Below, one piece after another: positions 46,801 through 59,900 of a stretch of DNA of 64,000 nucleotides (position 1 is its first letter; every line of letters begins with the position of its first letter). The position numbers were made by a program, and so were the translations under genes. The stretch comes from Pipra filicauda (taxonomy: Eukaryota > Chordata > Aves > Passeriformes > Pipridae). The DNA is taken from positions 2,232,001 to 2,296,000 of the forward strand of contig NW_024104443.1 in the NCBI RefSeq assembly GCF_003945595.2. The letters are read 5' to 3'. Under the pieces are notes generated by a model. The model was not told the DNA's origin and ran no database searches. It saw only the letters and a list, made by a program, of their open reading frames with translations.

Positions 46801-49800
46801 GTTTCCCTGAGGAAGGGCAGGACCGGTCCATGAGCCCGGAAAACTGCAGGTTTTAAAAGTTCTAGCACCAACAGTCAGAAGCACCTTACTCCAACAGATC
46901 AGGCATGGGCAGGAGGTCATACTTGTCAGCTGGGTGAAAAACTCTCTTTTACTCTCTGTGCCTAAGTCTTATTTACATAAATGCAGAGCATGAGTTTAGA
47001 GACAGATTTTTATATTTAGCATTTTTCCTTCGCCCATTGTGCTGTTAAGCTTTAGCAGTGTATTTACGTCTATTTCCCTCCCCTTTTCTTTAAATTACAC
47101 CATATTTGATTGATAAGTAATTTAAAAGAGTTTCAAATAACCTACCAGCTTTGTAGGTTATGTTATTCCCAACCATATCACTTATCTGCCTCCTGCTGAT
47201 CTTCTAAGCCCTTGTTTATGGAGAAATTCCCAAAGGAGCTGCAGTCGCAGGTGCACTACTGTCTTTCCAGGGCCAAGGCCAGAAAAAAAAAAAAGTAAGA
47301 ATACTGTAAACCATTTGCCCGGTGCTTTGACATCTTCAGATATATTCATAAAGGGGATTTTGGCATTATCTGTTTATTTGTGCAACAGTGCCAGATATTG
47401 TGAGTTCCCAGGCACTAGTAAAGACATGCTTTCTCTCTGTGCCCTGAATTCTTCAAATGGCAAGACATCAGTCCTGGCACCACCAAGGCAGTGGTAAAAG
47501 ACAACTAAGAAATACTTGCTGACAGGCACTGCAGAACAGACTGGCCACTACCTCCTGCCAATATCTATGATAAAGGCCACCATAGAGATTGCAAGAAAAG
47601 GAAGTTCAGGAATAGGCAGAAACCTCAACACTGCATTGCAATGTGTCATTATGACATTGCCAAAACTTTTGATAACTCTCCTGCTTCCCCTACTTATCCA
47701 AGAGCTACCCTGGTAACCTTTGTGCAGAGGACCTCTGTCTGCTGGCAATAGAACTCTTCTGGATAAAGTAGATACATTGCCTGAGCCACATTGCAAAACA
47801 TCCTCATTTTCATTATGTTTTACAAAACTCCACAGAGGTTTGTATCTCCGATTCCACAGATATTTAGTAACCTAGTTACTAAAATAGTTAATAGTTTCTC
47901 TTTCTTGTTCATTTATCCAGAGATTTCACTGCTATGATTGTTATTTTCCTGCATGACCTTTTGCTGTTGGTCAGAAAATCTCCCATTTTTTGCCTTCAAC
48001 ATTACAATTTTTTAGTTTAGCACTCTTTATCCAATAAAGACATATTTTGATTTCAGCTGTGCTTTGCTCTGTCACCATTGCAGATTTATTTGTTTTATTA
48101 ACCTGCCCTAAGTCACAGCAATGTGGCTAAGCAAGGAAAAAATGGTTCAGTACTATTCAGGTCCCAAGGTTGGCGTTGGTGAGGGGCTATAACCATTTAT
48201 TCACTGTTGGACCCACACATACCTGCCTATTTTGGGAAAAAAGGTTATCAAATGAATAAAAGAACATGAAGTCTAGATGGCTAACTAGCAGAATATCCAG
48301 ATTTGTAGAACAGTAACAATCTATGCAGGATGGTTGGGAAAGGAGAGCACTGAGTGAAGTATATCTTGTAATCTTTTGGATTGGAAGGGAGGGAAAAATC
48401 CCACATTTTCCCTAGTTTTTGAAAAGCAAAGTGTTTTCAGGGCTGATAAAGCACCCCAGGGCAGAAAGAAAGGAAAAGGAAGAGGATGTGGGAGGCTGAC
48501 CTTATTATTGAAAGCTTTGGAAAAGGAATTAGAATAAAGGAATTCAGATTGAATTTGGAATGATTGTGAGGCAAAGAAAGGAATGACAGGGAAAGATAAT
48601 TTTGTTTTGTTGTGCTTTATCATTTGGGATGATTCAATAAGTGTATGGATGAATGTCAGTGCAGCTGTGTAGGATCCATTTTGTCCAATGTCCTCCAGCA
48701 ATATCCTCAGGTGGTGAAAAAAAACGGTTGCCTAAGAAGAGTGTGAAAACTGGGAAAGCATGGCATGGTGTATTATACAGAGTTTTTTTTAGTTTGGCTC
48801 TGTAACATCCTTATGCAGACAGAAACAGGCTGTTATGATCTCCATGGTAATGGTCAACTTAATAACCTTTAATTGATCCTCTGTGTTTGCCAGCAGGTCA
48901 TCAATCAGCCAAACCCCTGCATGACCCTGGCAAGAATGTTTGTTTTCTCATGAATCAATAAATCATCTGTTTCTGTGACTGATCCACGTGATGCTGCTAA
49001 ATCTGTTCTAAAGCAATAACTGCAAGCTTCTCCAGGACAGCCATTTCCAAGTGTAAATTGGGAAGACTTCCTTCTACAAATAACTTAATTCTTAATCAAT
49101 AAAACCCAGGAAGAATAGGACTATATTAAGTGACCAAGTGCCATAGTCCGCAAAGAATCTTTGGATGGTAAATTTGGTGTGTGAGGTAGACAAGTAGTGT
49201 GTTTGGACACAATCCTGAGTAAGCTTTTGTATTTGTGAATGTCCAGCTTCAACTGTTGTGTGTAAATATGTGAGGGTTTACAAATGTTGTGTTGATTCTT
49301 TCAACATCTGCATCACCATTTAGTATTTTTATTCCATTTACCTTGAGGCAGATCTAAGGAGCCTGGTCTTCAGCAACAGATTTCAGAGGCCCTGTACTTA
49401 GGGAGTGAAGAATTGATTAAAAAGTATGGGGTTGGACTGATATTTTAGAAGTGTTATACTTGGAGTAGGTGATATAGGTCCTTCAACTCTGAATACTCAG
49501 ACTTCAATGATGAAAAAGATCTGTTCTTGTGTACCCAAGAGCAGATAAAGGTCTTGATATTGGTTATCAAAACACAAATGGCATATTCTTGAATGTGTGA
49601 TTCACTTTGGCTTTTGCTAAAGATTTCTGAGAGTCCAGCTTGAAGAAGTTATAAACTTTCAAGTACTGATGTTGTGACACTCTACAAAAAGAAAACGGTG
49701 GAACATTCTTCATGCAATTTTATCAATTTCACGTGGCTTATATGTGTGATTTTGTCTATTTAGTCTTCAACATAGCAAACATCAGGCAACATCAAAGACC

Positions 49801-52363
49801 TGCAAGGCCTGTGCTGTGTCTGCCAGGCCATGCAGACTCCTTTTACTCCCCATAGACTCCCACGTGACACAAGAAACATGTCCTCAGCAGCTGAATCCTG
49901 CCCTCCTGCTTGGAGGACAGTTCGGGGACTGTATGCAGCTATGTGCTGATGAACACAGGCATGCTTTTCAATCCTGGCCAGACTGGGAATCTTGCTGAGA
50001 TGAAGCCATTGTCAAAGCCCTCATCTATGCTGACACTGAAACATGACTTTCACTGGCGGTGTCCTTGGACAGAGATAGAAACAAAAACAGCAGGCTGGGC
50101 TGGGGGGGTTTGCTAAGATGTCCTGTAATCCTGCCTGGGCATTGCTAATAATAGCCAGGCTCCAGCAGTGAATGCAAATTATGGACCTTATTTTCCTGTA
50201 AATGTGGAAAAGAAAGGAAAGCCCTTCCAAAAGAGGAAAAAGGCTTGCAGAATCCATTTTCCTATGGAATAGTGGGATATATGATTAGATGTGTGCAATA
50301 CAGTCTTGGAGTCTCTTCATGTATGTGAATTATGTACATTTTTTTTACTTTTGTTGTTGTTGCTGATGTTGCTGGTGGTGGTGGGTTTTGTGGATTTTTG
50401 GTTTTGAGGGTTTTTTACTTTTTTTTTTTTGCATAGAACCAAGTATGGACATTTCTTTAGCTTGCAGAAAATCAGGAAAAATAGATGCCTTCTCTGAAAG
50501 AATAGTTTTTTCAAAAGGCATGTAGAACAATGAGAGATGCATATAGAAATTGTCAGCTTATTTAACAACATGCATTCAATTAAATTGTGAGTTATAAAAT
50601 TACAAGATGAGCCATTTGATGTTTATTTGCAGTGTTTTCTACAACAATTAAACACTTGCAAGACATCTTCCCATTTCTCTCCTCCTGAATTAAAATACTG
50701 TGAGAGATGACTATTTAATATGGAGATTCACAGTCAAATTTCCCTCCAGAGTGAAGCACCTAAGTCATGTCTTATAAGGCACACTGATGGCTCACTTCTC
50801 TTTCATGAAACCAGGAAAGTTGCTAGAGGAAACTCCCTTTTTTTGCATCACAGTTCAGTGCTTACTTGTGACTACATGATAAGTATTAATCATACCAACT
50901 GAATACATTCTTCTAAAAATTGAACTCTTGGTTCCTCTGAAAACAGTGTTGTTTTTTTTTCTTGTGCAATATGTAGGTTTTGGGGATTTGCGAATGCAAC
51001 CATGCAGAAACATTTCATATTTCTGATATTTATTAGACATAGCTGGCTTGCCATCTCCTTAATCTTTTACCCACACAGGCACAGATGTGTTTTTCTCTTC
51101 CTACCTCTCTGGATCACCAACCACTGCTGACAGCTTTCCCAAGTGTCTATGACAGGTTCACTCATGGTACTGAAAAGAGAAAGCTAGCAACTTCTTATTT
51201 TATAAATATTTTATCTGTTCAGCAGGAAAGGGTCAATCTGTATCTTATTCACTATTCACTTCTTAATCTCTCTACAACTAAATAAATGCTTGCCACTAAA
51301 CCCAAGTTTTTAGAAATGGATTTTGTATTTTTCTTTACACAACTTGCCAGTAAGTGGCAGTTTCACCTTCTCTTCTTTCCAGTAGCTAAGCAGTGGCAAG
51401 GGAGGCTAACAGACTATTTCAACTCACCTGGTTCCATCATCTAGTGGTTGTTAAATATTCACCATGATCCCAGGCCTGTGTGGGATTTCTAACTGTTCTC
51501 ATTTTCAAAGGTTAGTAAGGTCAAAGATTGTTTACTTTCCAAGATGAATTATGCATTAATACTCAGAGAAAGAGAAGTTATCAGACCCAAAAACTCTTCC
51601 CTGATTAATATGGCACAGCAAGAAGTGTCTCATGTATTAACATGCAGGTACAAAGGGATTTAAATAACATGAAATCTGATGCAAAATAAAAACATCTACT
51701 GAGGTGGAATGGGAAAAAAATTAGATTGCAGTTTTATAATACATGTAAACATTTCATGGCAGTTCTTTCAGGCAAGCTCTGTACCAAATGCTTTACAACC
51801 TATTAACAAAATTTGAGATAAAGCATTAAAATAATATGAAGAGCAAAAAGGATTTGTTTTCATGTGAGATTTAAAGGTGAGAGAGAAAGAGAAGTTCAGA
51901 AATGTATGCTAATAAAGTGATAGGGATTAAATGGTTTTATATGAGTCCAGCTGGTCATAAAGTTCTAGACATTCCTGGCCTTTTCCATATCGCAGATAAT
52001 TCTGTGAAAGTTGATCTACAAAAGGAAACATGGCAAGTTCCCTGAAAGAAAAAGATTCATCACTGAAGGAAAACTCAACCCATTAAAATAGATACACCAA
52101 GGGACAAGAATGGAGCTGCCAACAAAACTGCTTGTCTGCCAAGATGCTGCTGCTAAAAAATAAACATGAAAAATTCTTATCCAAAATTGGTATCTGAGCT
52201 TTATGCCTGCATTCTCCAGAAGAAAAAAGAAAAACTGCACAGTTAAGAAGTACCTTCACTGTCAAGCACTTACAGATCTACTTTTTATAATACCAACTGC
52301 TAGGACAAATGGGAAGAAACACCTCATCCTATGCAATTCTGGGGCTTGTGAGATTCAATAATG
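43857..52363. other. Intergenic, no gene recognised
   Basis: AT-rich unique sequence. It holds a perfect 42-bp tandem duplication (44110-44193), A/C-rich sequence at 45765-45830 and a GTT/GGT-rich run at 50350-50400. Two stretches of mixed composition (46330-46640 and 48780-48990) could be conserved non-coding elements. No exon recognised. Confidence 0.55.
44110..44193 (+). repeat. Perfect 42-bp tandem duplication
   Basis: The units at 44110-44151 and 44152-44193 are identical base for base, beginning AAAATTCATAGAGC and ending GGGACATTCAG. Confidence 0.97.
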
Positions 52364-52542
52364 AAGATTGGAATGGGCCACCCAGGGAAGTGGTGGATTC
52401 TCCGTTCCTAGAGGTTTTTAAGATGAGACTGGATGTGGAACTTAGTGCCATGGTCTGGTAACCATGGTGGTAGTGGATCAAGGGTTGGACTTGATGATCT
52501 CAGAGGTCCTTTCCAACCTGACTGATTCTATGATTCTATGAT
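52364..52542 (+). mobile_element. CR1 LINE 3' tail fragment
   Basis: Short CR1 3' end: 'ggaatgggccacccagggaa', 'gtggtggattctccgttcct', 'cttgatgatctcagaggtcc' and 'tgattctatgattctatgat' tail units. Very close in wording to the nested copy at 40.6-40.8 kb, so it belongs to the same young subfamily. Confidence 0.93.
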
Positions 52543-55500
52543 TTTTACTTGATATTATGATTCCTTTCCTTCTCTGAATTCTTTCTATAACTTTATAGGG
52601 GAAAAAAAAAAAAAGTCTCTTGTAAGTTCCTTATATACACACTTTTGTGATTATTCTTTTTTGGTGTAACGTACAATTGTATATTCTCAACCTACATCTC
52701 TATTGTTTGTGACATTAGTCTCTTTATCAACATTTGCAACTGAAAAGCATATGTTTCTGTGCATCACGTACAAAATGGGCTTGGCTTCTGCATGTGTTTC
52801 AGGTTGTAGATTAAGCAGTGGTTATCAGGCGAGTACTCATAAATACCTTAACAATATATTTTAAAGTTTGGATAATTAATCTTATCAAATATTTACAGAT
52901 TAAATTTATAGCTTTGACAATTTAGATATCTTTGATATTTTAGATATCTTTGATGATGATGGCTGCCTAATTCTTTGATGTCCCTTCTTGCCTATTGTTT
53001 TGTAACCCAGACATTAGCCAGTGAATCATCGAGCTATTAAAAAAGGTAAGTATGATACAGAAGCAAGGTTATTTCACAACACTTCAGCAATACACAATAC
53101 AGTTAGGTAAAAAGAAAAGAAAAAAAGAAATCTGTTTAGGACACTGTACAATGCATTGAAATAAAAAACATCTTTCCTTATTTACTGTGCAAAAGAATTG
53201 GAAAAGTAATATACTACTTGAGTGTTTTAGTCTGTCTCTATAAAAACTGGAGCAAAACTATAGCACCCACACTCATCTGTTCCTATTTCAAACTGGTACT
53301 GACTGCTTATAATTCACTTTTCAGCTGTTCCCAGAAAAGAAGAAATTGTCAGAAAAAGAGATTTTCGTAGTTTGAAATAGAATGAGCAACTTAGGTGCTT
53401 GACATTTTGTGCAATATACTGGGCCTGTACCAATTTAAAAAAAAATGGTCTTTAAAGTTTAAACTGGACGTATTCTTTTGACTTTAGTCTCCATGTAGAC
53501 AAACAAGGAACATGCGTATGCATATGGTTCAAAGGTGACTGATTTCTTAAATACACATATATATTTTTACATATTTAATTCATTCCTGTAATGCAGAGCA
53601 GTAGAAAGACATTACTGGAATTGTTTCTTCCACAGGAGGAGCTCAACCATCGAACTTTGGGGAGCTTGGGAGAATTGCAGTGAATTATTTCAGCGAAAAT
53701 ATATGCAAAACTTGTCTTCTTCAAATCCTTCTGCAACTGTTTTGGCTGCTTTAAAGCACATGAGCAGTGCCAAGGAAATGGATGGTAGATAAAACCAAAG
53801 AACTTGTCATGCCAGGTAATCCTCTCAGTGTGATCACTTACATGCCTGCTAGCAAAGCCTTTGCAGGAATGTTTTCACAGAGTTGACTTTGAATCAATCT
53901 GTCTACAACCACTTTTTAGGCCAATCCCAGTATTTTTGCTGTGTGCAAGTGCTTATCAGACAAGCATCTCGCTTAATAATTTATGGTGGCCTTCAAAACT
54001 AGATTTCAGATCCAGCCTTTCATTATTTAGATAGCAATGTTCTCCCACTGAATCTGCTTCATCATTATGACGGACTTAAAAAGACATCATACCAGCACTG
54101 TATAACTAATGTCATAGATTATTGTATATACTTCTTTCTTTTATTTTCTAAACAAAGATTTTTAAATGTAATTACCCCAAAACGAATTAAATATTAGAAA
54201 TTAGTTTTCCTAGGTCAATTAGCCAAATCCTAGTTAAATTATCTATTGGGCAAAACCAAACAAAACCCAACAAAAACTGATTCCTAAATTAAAAAAACAA
54301 ACAAACAAACAAGCAAACATTACTTTACTTTACATTACATTAAAAAGGAAAAATTATATACATGGATCGACTTTACAACTATGATGACTGTGGTACAAAA
54401 TATGTTATAAGATTCAAAATAACCTAACTGTTGTTGCTTCTGTCAATTGTGGCCTTTGTGATTATACAGTATAGCATGCATATCAAAACAGACACTGCAT
54501 TTTCAGCAGCACAAATAAAAAGATACAAGAAGAAACAAGGAAAATGTCAAAAACAATAAAAATTTCTCAATTACAGCGCTAAATCTGTATTAAAACCATT
54601 TAAAGTCTTGACATGAATTTAAGTGTTGTGTATGTCCTGTGCTGATCCTCTGCAAACAATGATTTTTATTCAGGTGGACCTCTGGTCACGGCCAACTGAA
54701 ACCCTTTTAAACAAATAAATAACTGAGCTGTATTTATTTTGCCCTCTATGATAGGAACGAACTTTAGTCTAATCCTAATTCCGTATAAGAGTACACACAT
54801 TTCTGCTTGCTATTCCTGCCAATGACTGTTAAAACCCCAGAACAGTTATGCAAACATTCTGAATGTATTATTTCACAAATTACAGGGAAAACATTTTGAA
54901 ACCTTAATTTGGAAAAAAAAAATCAGTGATAAGATTTATTTTAAGAAATTAATTGTATTGATATTAATATCCATTCAGATGAAGAAGAGAGAAATTGTAG
55001 TAGCTAGTCCAGGATTCATATTGTAAGGAAATGGAGCTGTAGAAAAGAGACAAGATTAAACCTTACAGATTTTTTCATTTCTGTTTCACATTTTTCCTCA
55101 GTTCACCCAGTAAAGCTACTGTAAATCTTTTTAGCAGACAATTGAGGAACTATTAACAACATCTTGTTGTCTGACTGAAAGAGCCACTTGTGATTTGGCT
55201 ACCTGGATGGACACTGTACTTTCAGTACCCAGAGAGGTGTAGTTTTCTGGTGGTGAAGACAAAATAAAGCATCCATAGTGAGGGTTAGCAGATGTGTAAA
55301 AATCAAATAAATTAAAACCTCTTGTCAAGGAGTATGTTGTATCAGGGAGCCATACGCTTGTTTGACTGCATGACTAGGACAATTTAGTGCTGAAATATAT
55401 CAGACTTGTTTATGTTAGAGGGTGTGACATGCTTCTCTGAAACCACCCATGACACCAAACTACATGGTCATATGAAAGATTCCACTTGCTGAACTTTTTG

Positions 55501-56446
55501 AGTTTTATTCTTGCACTGAACAGGAAAAAGGTGATTCATGACACTTTGTTAAATGAAGCTTTTGAAAATTACATATTTAGCTAGCATAATTAAACCTTAT
55601 TGAGAAACTTGAACAGAACAGTTATCCAGGACCATGCAAAATTGGCAAGAAACAATTCCATTTTAAATGCAGTATGTTTTCCAGATGATCTTGTAAATGA
55701 TAATAGTCACACATTTTAATTAATCATGAGATTATTACTCAGTAATTGAAGACACACTATGAAAGTTAAAATCCTACATTTAAAATATGGTTGGTACGAA
55801 GAATTAAAATTATGACAACAGCCTATAAATTAAAAGAGCACAGAATTGGTATAACGAATGAGATCAGTAGGAGAATAAAATATTGTTGCAAACAGTGATG
55901 GACAGGTATCTATTATTTCTGTTCTACATTAGTTAGAAATACATTCTGATCATAACACCTAAGTTATTAAAATTTCATAGTCTAAATTCTAACAGACATT
56001 CAGCTAACGAAAAAAAGACCATAAGAGTGCTTGAATGATGTTTTGCATTTTGTTATAGCTTTTCTTCTATGTCCTATTAGACTCCCAGTGCTGCAGATCC
56101 AACTGATGCACAGAAAGTGGTGAACAGTACAAAGGGAAATTTGATTCCCTGGAAAAGATGCACCACTGGACTAGCTCATCTGTCTGGAAAGTTTTGGGGA
56201 CATCAAGACATGGTCTCTGGATAACTTTGGGAGCATTACTGAGTTAGTGACTCATGGCAGGAGACATTAAAACTGAAATAGGAAAAAATTTGTATTTCAT
56301 AAACTTCTTCTGTATTTATTTAGCAGATCAAGGCTATATGTAGTCCATTTCAGATACTTCCTGGTTTGAGATGCTCTGCTATCAGGAGAGATTCCACCTG
56401 ACCCTGGATACAGGCCTTATCTCTGCATATAAAAATATAGTAATAA
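52543..56446. other. Intergenic, no gene recognised
   Basis: AT-rich unique sequence. A 20-base direct repeat built on 'tttagatatctttgat' lies at 52921-52955, and an (AAAC)n run followed by 'ttactttactttacattaca' at 54290-54342. No exon or known transposon recognised. Confidence 0.6.
54290..54318 (+). repeat. (AAAC)n microsatellite, short
   Basis: Several AAAC units with one G interruption ('caaacaaacaaacaagcaaac'). Confidence 0.85.
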
Positions 56447-56972
56447 AATCATAGAATATTTTGGTTTGAAAGGGACCTTCAAAGTTCATCATGTCCACTG
56501 CCCTGGGGAGGGACATACTTCACTAAATAAGGTTGCTTCACCCACACCTGAGCTTGAACACTTCCAGTGTTGTAGCATCGACTTCTTGGGGAAACTTGTT
56601 CCAGTGTCTCACCATCCTCCTTGTAAAAACTTCTTCCTTACATCAAATCTAAATGTAAACTCTTTCAATTTAAAATAATTCCCATTGTCCTCTCACTACA
56701 GTCCTTGGCATAAAGTATCTCTCTGCCTTTCTTATAAGACCATATCAAGTATTGAAAGGCTGCAATAAGATCTGCCCAGAATCACCTCTCAATCTTTCCT
56801 CATAGGAGAGGTGTTCCAGTCCTTTGATCATTTTTGTGGTCCCCCACTGAACCTGCTCAGAGAGAACAAGTTCTCATTTTTTTGTTGTGAGGGAGCATAT
56901 CAAAGGTCTTACAGATGTTTTAGGTAAAAGTCATCCATAGGTCTTCCCTTATCCACTGATGTAGTCACTAAA
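56447..56972 (-). mobile_element. Old CR1 LINE, antisense, with internal deletion
   Basis: The left part (56447-56868) is a worn CR1 3' region and late ORF2: 'aatcatagaatattttggtt', 'gaaagggaccttcaaagttc', 'cttgttccagtgtctcacca' and 'cataggagaggtgttccagt'. The right part (56899-56972) matches the ORF2 region around motif A, antisense ('tcaaaggtcttacagatgtt', 'cttcccttatccactgatgt'). About 0.6 kb of intervening ORF2, including the FADD box, is missing, so the copy has lost its core. Confidence 0.75.
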
Positions 56973-59900
56973 TTGTGGCTAGATAGCCACATACAAACAA
57001 CAAAAATGTTTCAAAAGGTGGTCCACAACAGCCAACAGCAGGAAATGAGGCATTAAACAGACAAAAAAAAATTCTTGGGGAGTAAGACTATGATTATGTC
57101 TATCTCCAGGTAGCCTCAAAGGTTTATCAATTAAAGTCCTGAACTTCCTTTCTAAAGTCAGATATTTATGCCTGATCTTTCTCCATTAATATTTCTGGCA
57201 GCAACAAGCACTCTTTTTTAACCATTACTAAGCCGTACCAGTTCACTTCTGCCATTTCTTCTTCTGCACAGGGAAACTGGAACCCGCAGGTTCATTTCTG
57301 CCCTCCACTCCCACTCTGCCTTTACTTTCTGCATCTGAATATGATAGAAACTTCTGCTGGGTATGGTGGGTATGAAAGCCACCTCAAAGACGTGCAGTGG
57401 AGCCTGGGTTCATACCAAGTTTCCATTTTTCTTGGGGTATTGAAACCCCAAGGAGAAGAAAACCTCCTGGATAATATTTCAGACATTTTCTGAAGAAAGA
57501 AAGAGATACTTGAATCTTACTGCCTGATACAATAAGGATTTAGTTATTGAGCAGCGGGCAAGAAAACAAACTAATGTCGCTCTTCAGAATGAAGAAGAGA
57601 CATTTCTAAGTACTTTTTCAGCATCAAGAAACTTCCCTCCAGGTGTTAAGAATAGACACAGGAAACAGCTGAAACATCATATCTGAACCTCTATCTGTTC
57701 TGCTCCTTCAGATAACTGTTAGGGGTCCTCCTACAATCCTCTACACTAAGAGGATTAAACATAGTTCAAAACATGACCAGGTTGGAAAGCAACAAGCATT
57801 TTTACAATATTTTGTTATCAAGACAAATCAAGCTCTGACCTTTTGGCTTTATTCAAGGAGAGTGTCTCAAAGAACCAGCTTACACCCCTGATGTGTCTAA
57901 TCAGGGATTCAGAAATAGCTGGATCTGAGACTCAAATTTGGAAGAGGAGATGCACGTGATGCATGGCTGCAGTATAAGTGATACATTAAGCCCTACTTGT
58001 ACTGCTCAGGTGTTTGCTATGATTGTCACTGCTAGTATTAGTTGTAGAGCTAATAACTAAAAAGGGAATTACTGTGATTTATAGCTGCTTCTGTATTAGA
58101 GGATGTAGATCCAATTTTTAGTTTGGGCACAAGATTTCCTTTGAGCAAGTTTCACTGTCCACATGTTAAATTAAAAATTTTGAAAAATTCCCCCAACACT
58201 TCTCTGTGAATACTGCTTAAAATTGATTAGGCTTTGCTGTTGTTTAGAGTTTCCCTTTAATTAGTTTTTAGACTGTACTTTCTTTATCATTACCCCAAGC
58301 AAGGTAAAATGAGAAGGTTTAATATACTTAATTTCTGCCATGAACTGAATAATTTGTGGGAGGTGCTCTATGAATAAGGTATGTTTTTTGCCAACCTACC
58401 ATTTCCAATTTGATTACTGTTCATGCATTGTTATGTCTAATTTATGGTCCTATTTCATTTTGTGGATATATGTTTGATACGTGCTAGAAATGCTCTCATA
58501 TATTGAAAGGACAGACTGAATATTTTTTTAACAATTTGTTCCAAAAGCACACAAGCTGTTTTCAGATGTTCAATCCGGTTTGAGGTTAATGCTTTTCTTT
58601 TGTTTTGTCTTTGAAGGTTTTTTGGGGATGTGTTCAATATTTTTTTTATTTTAATGTATTTTTCTAATAATAACGTGACTGTTTCTTTTGAACATGAACA
58701 GATATTGGGCCCTAACCTATTACATACCATTTCTTTTATTCTAGGGACTGCAGAAATTACTGAAATCAATTATATTTTAATGAAGCCCATCATTGCAAGA
58801 AGAATTGTTGCAATATTCTCTATATTAATACGTTTCCTCACAACCCTTATGAAAGGTTACAAATAAAACACTGGTATAATTTAATATTAATTTGAGACTT
58901 TTTTTTATATTTAATGAACTAATTCTTTATTTTTCTTATCATATTAAAAAAATGGAAAAACCTGTTTCAGATGTAAAATCACTCTTACAGTTTTGATTCA
59001 AATACCAAAAGTGAAGCTAGTTAATTGAAGCAAATAAAACCAAAAAAATTGAAATGATATTTTAACAAATACAGTATCAGTATGTGTGAAAGATGATCCA
59101 CCTGATAATTTATAATATTTCTCATGCTTAAATAACACAAATGCAGCACATTCTTATATTAAACATATATTCTTACTCTAATGCAGTATATATGGGTGCA
59201 GCTGTAGAATTACACTACTTGGACTGACATCTAATAAGTTAAAGTCTGAAATTTTAGCCCATAACTAGAAACACATTTTTTGTTTTGGTTTGTATACACT
59301 TTTACATTTCAGTAATTATTCCATTCTTTTGCTTCTCACTAGAAGCTCAATAAATTGATTTCAACATGAACTAAAGCTTATGGATAATGATAACTAGAGT
59401 TGCTGGTTATATTTGCTCTTGGCCTTTAACAAGATATTTAAGCATGTGCTGAGCAGTAATAACAGATCTCAGTAGATTCTGAGATCTATCCATGGTTTTA
59501 CAATCAAAGGTAGATGCTCTTGTAACAAAATCTAAGTTCCAGGTGTTTCAGTATTTCCAGAAAATGTTCTTCCCATTCACAGCAAATCTGTCCTCTCTGT
59601 GACAGCCTAGACTTAAGAAAAGAAGATCAAAGCTGCTTCTGCTTGGATATCTCAGACATTGGCAACTACTAAAGCAATAGAGAAGGAAGGTAGAAAAAGG
59701 CAAGTATAGGAATATTTTCTTTGCCTCCAAAAAGCATGATTCAGGACATTTCTCTGTCAGAAATTTTTCTGTTCCAATGATTATCCTATATCAAAAGATT
59801 TCTGGTTCCTGAATTTGTTAAGCCCATATGTTTTTCAGTCACAACATCCTGTGGCAAAATGTCTGGCAATCAATTTAAATTTTAAGTTAACTAGAAAATT

